A stretch of DNA of 5,766 bases from Candidatus Hydrogenedentota bacterium (GTDB lineage: Bacteria; Hydrogenedentota; Hydrogenedentia; Hydrogenedentiales; CAITNO01), in contig CAIXUF010000719.1 of NCBI GenBank assembly GCA_903922535.1, positions 1 to 5,766 of the forward strand, given 5' to 3'. The notes under the pieces are model-generated. The model was not told where the DNA came from. It made no database searches and saw only the letters and a program-made list of their open reading frames with translations. Positions 5,741 to 5,766 of this stretch are shown here, one piece after another (the first letter of the stretch is position 1; each line of letters opens with the position of its first letter). A program made the translations under genes and the position numbers.

Positions 5741-5766
5741 GTATGCGGCCTCGCCCGCTTCGTCCA

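Noticed and set aside
1..5766. tRNA, rRNA or insertion sequence
   Set aside because: No cloverleaf or rRNA-like stretch was found in the gaps, and there is no transposase or long terminal inverted repeat. By eye a small structured RNA inside the gaps cannot be fully excluded.

Overview
The window is GC-rich DNA from a bacterium. Three of its four genes encode exported carbohydrate-active enzymes: a GH36-type alpha-galactosidase, a right-handed beta-helix protein of the GH141-like type, and a GH99/WbsX-like protein. Together with short intergenic hairpin repeats, this suits an environmental glycan degrader from the Planctomycetota, Verrucomicrobiota, Lentisphaerota or Hydrogenedentota part of the tree. 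That placement rests on gene style only; there is no rRNA or other marker here.

Layout: bases 1-192 hold the 3' end of ribulose-phosphate 3-epimerase (rpe, + strand), a housekeeping pentose-phosphate gene. Bases 193-342 are intergenic, with a degenerate 9-bp tandem repeat followed by a good extended -10 promoter. Bases 343-2376 (+) encode the secreted GH36 glycosidase. A 56-bp gap with a GC-rich hairpin leads to 2433-4514 (+), the secreted beta-helix protein, probably co-transcribed with the GH36 gene. Bases 4515-4644 are a convergent intergenic region packed with four hairpins, one of which makes a convincing terminator for the minus strand. Bases 4645-5724 (-) encode the GH99/WbsX-like protein, whose frame stays open to the right edge of the window.

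Working together: all three glycan genes carry N-terminal export signals, so they probably act outside the cytoplasm on a branched polysaccharide. GH36 would remove alpha-galactosyl caps. The beta-helix enzyme would cut a fucosyl, xylosyl or related linkage. The GH99-like protein would cut an alpha-mannan-like or unknown backbone. No transporter, sulfatase or regulator is visible, so the substrate cannot be named.

The least ordinary part of the window is the non-coding DNA. The four hairpins between the convergent genes fall into two look-alike pairs. Within each pair the stems differ by compensatory base changes while the loops are conserved. A fifth hairpin, between the GH36 and beta-helix genes, has a similar core to one of the pairs. 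This suggests dispersed, structure-conserved hairpin repeat families.
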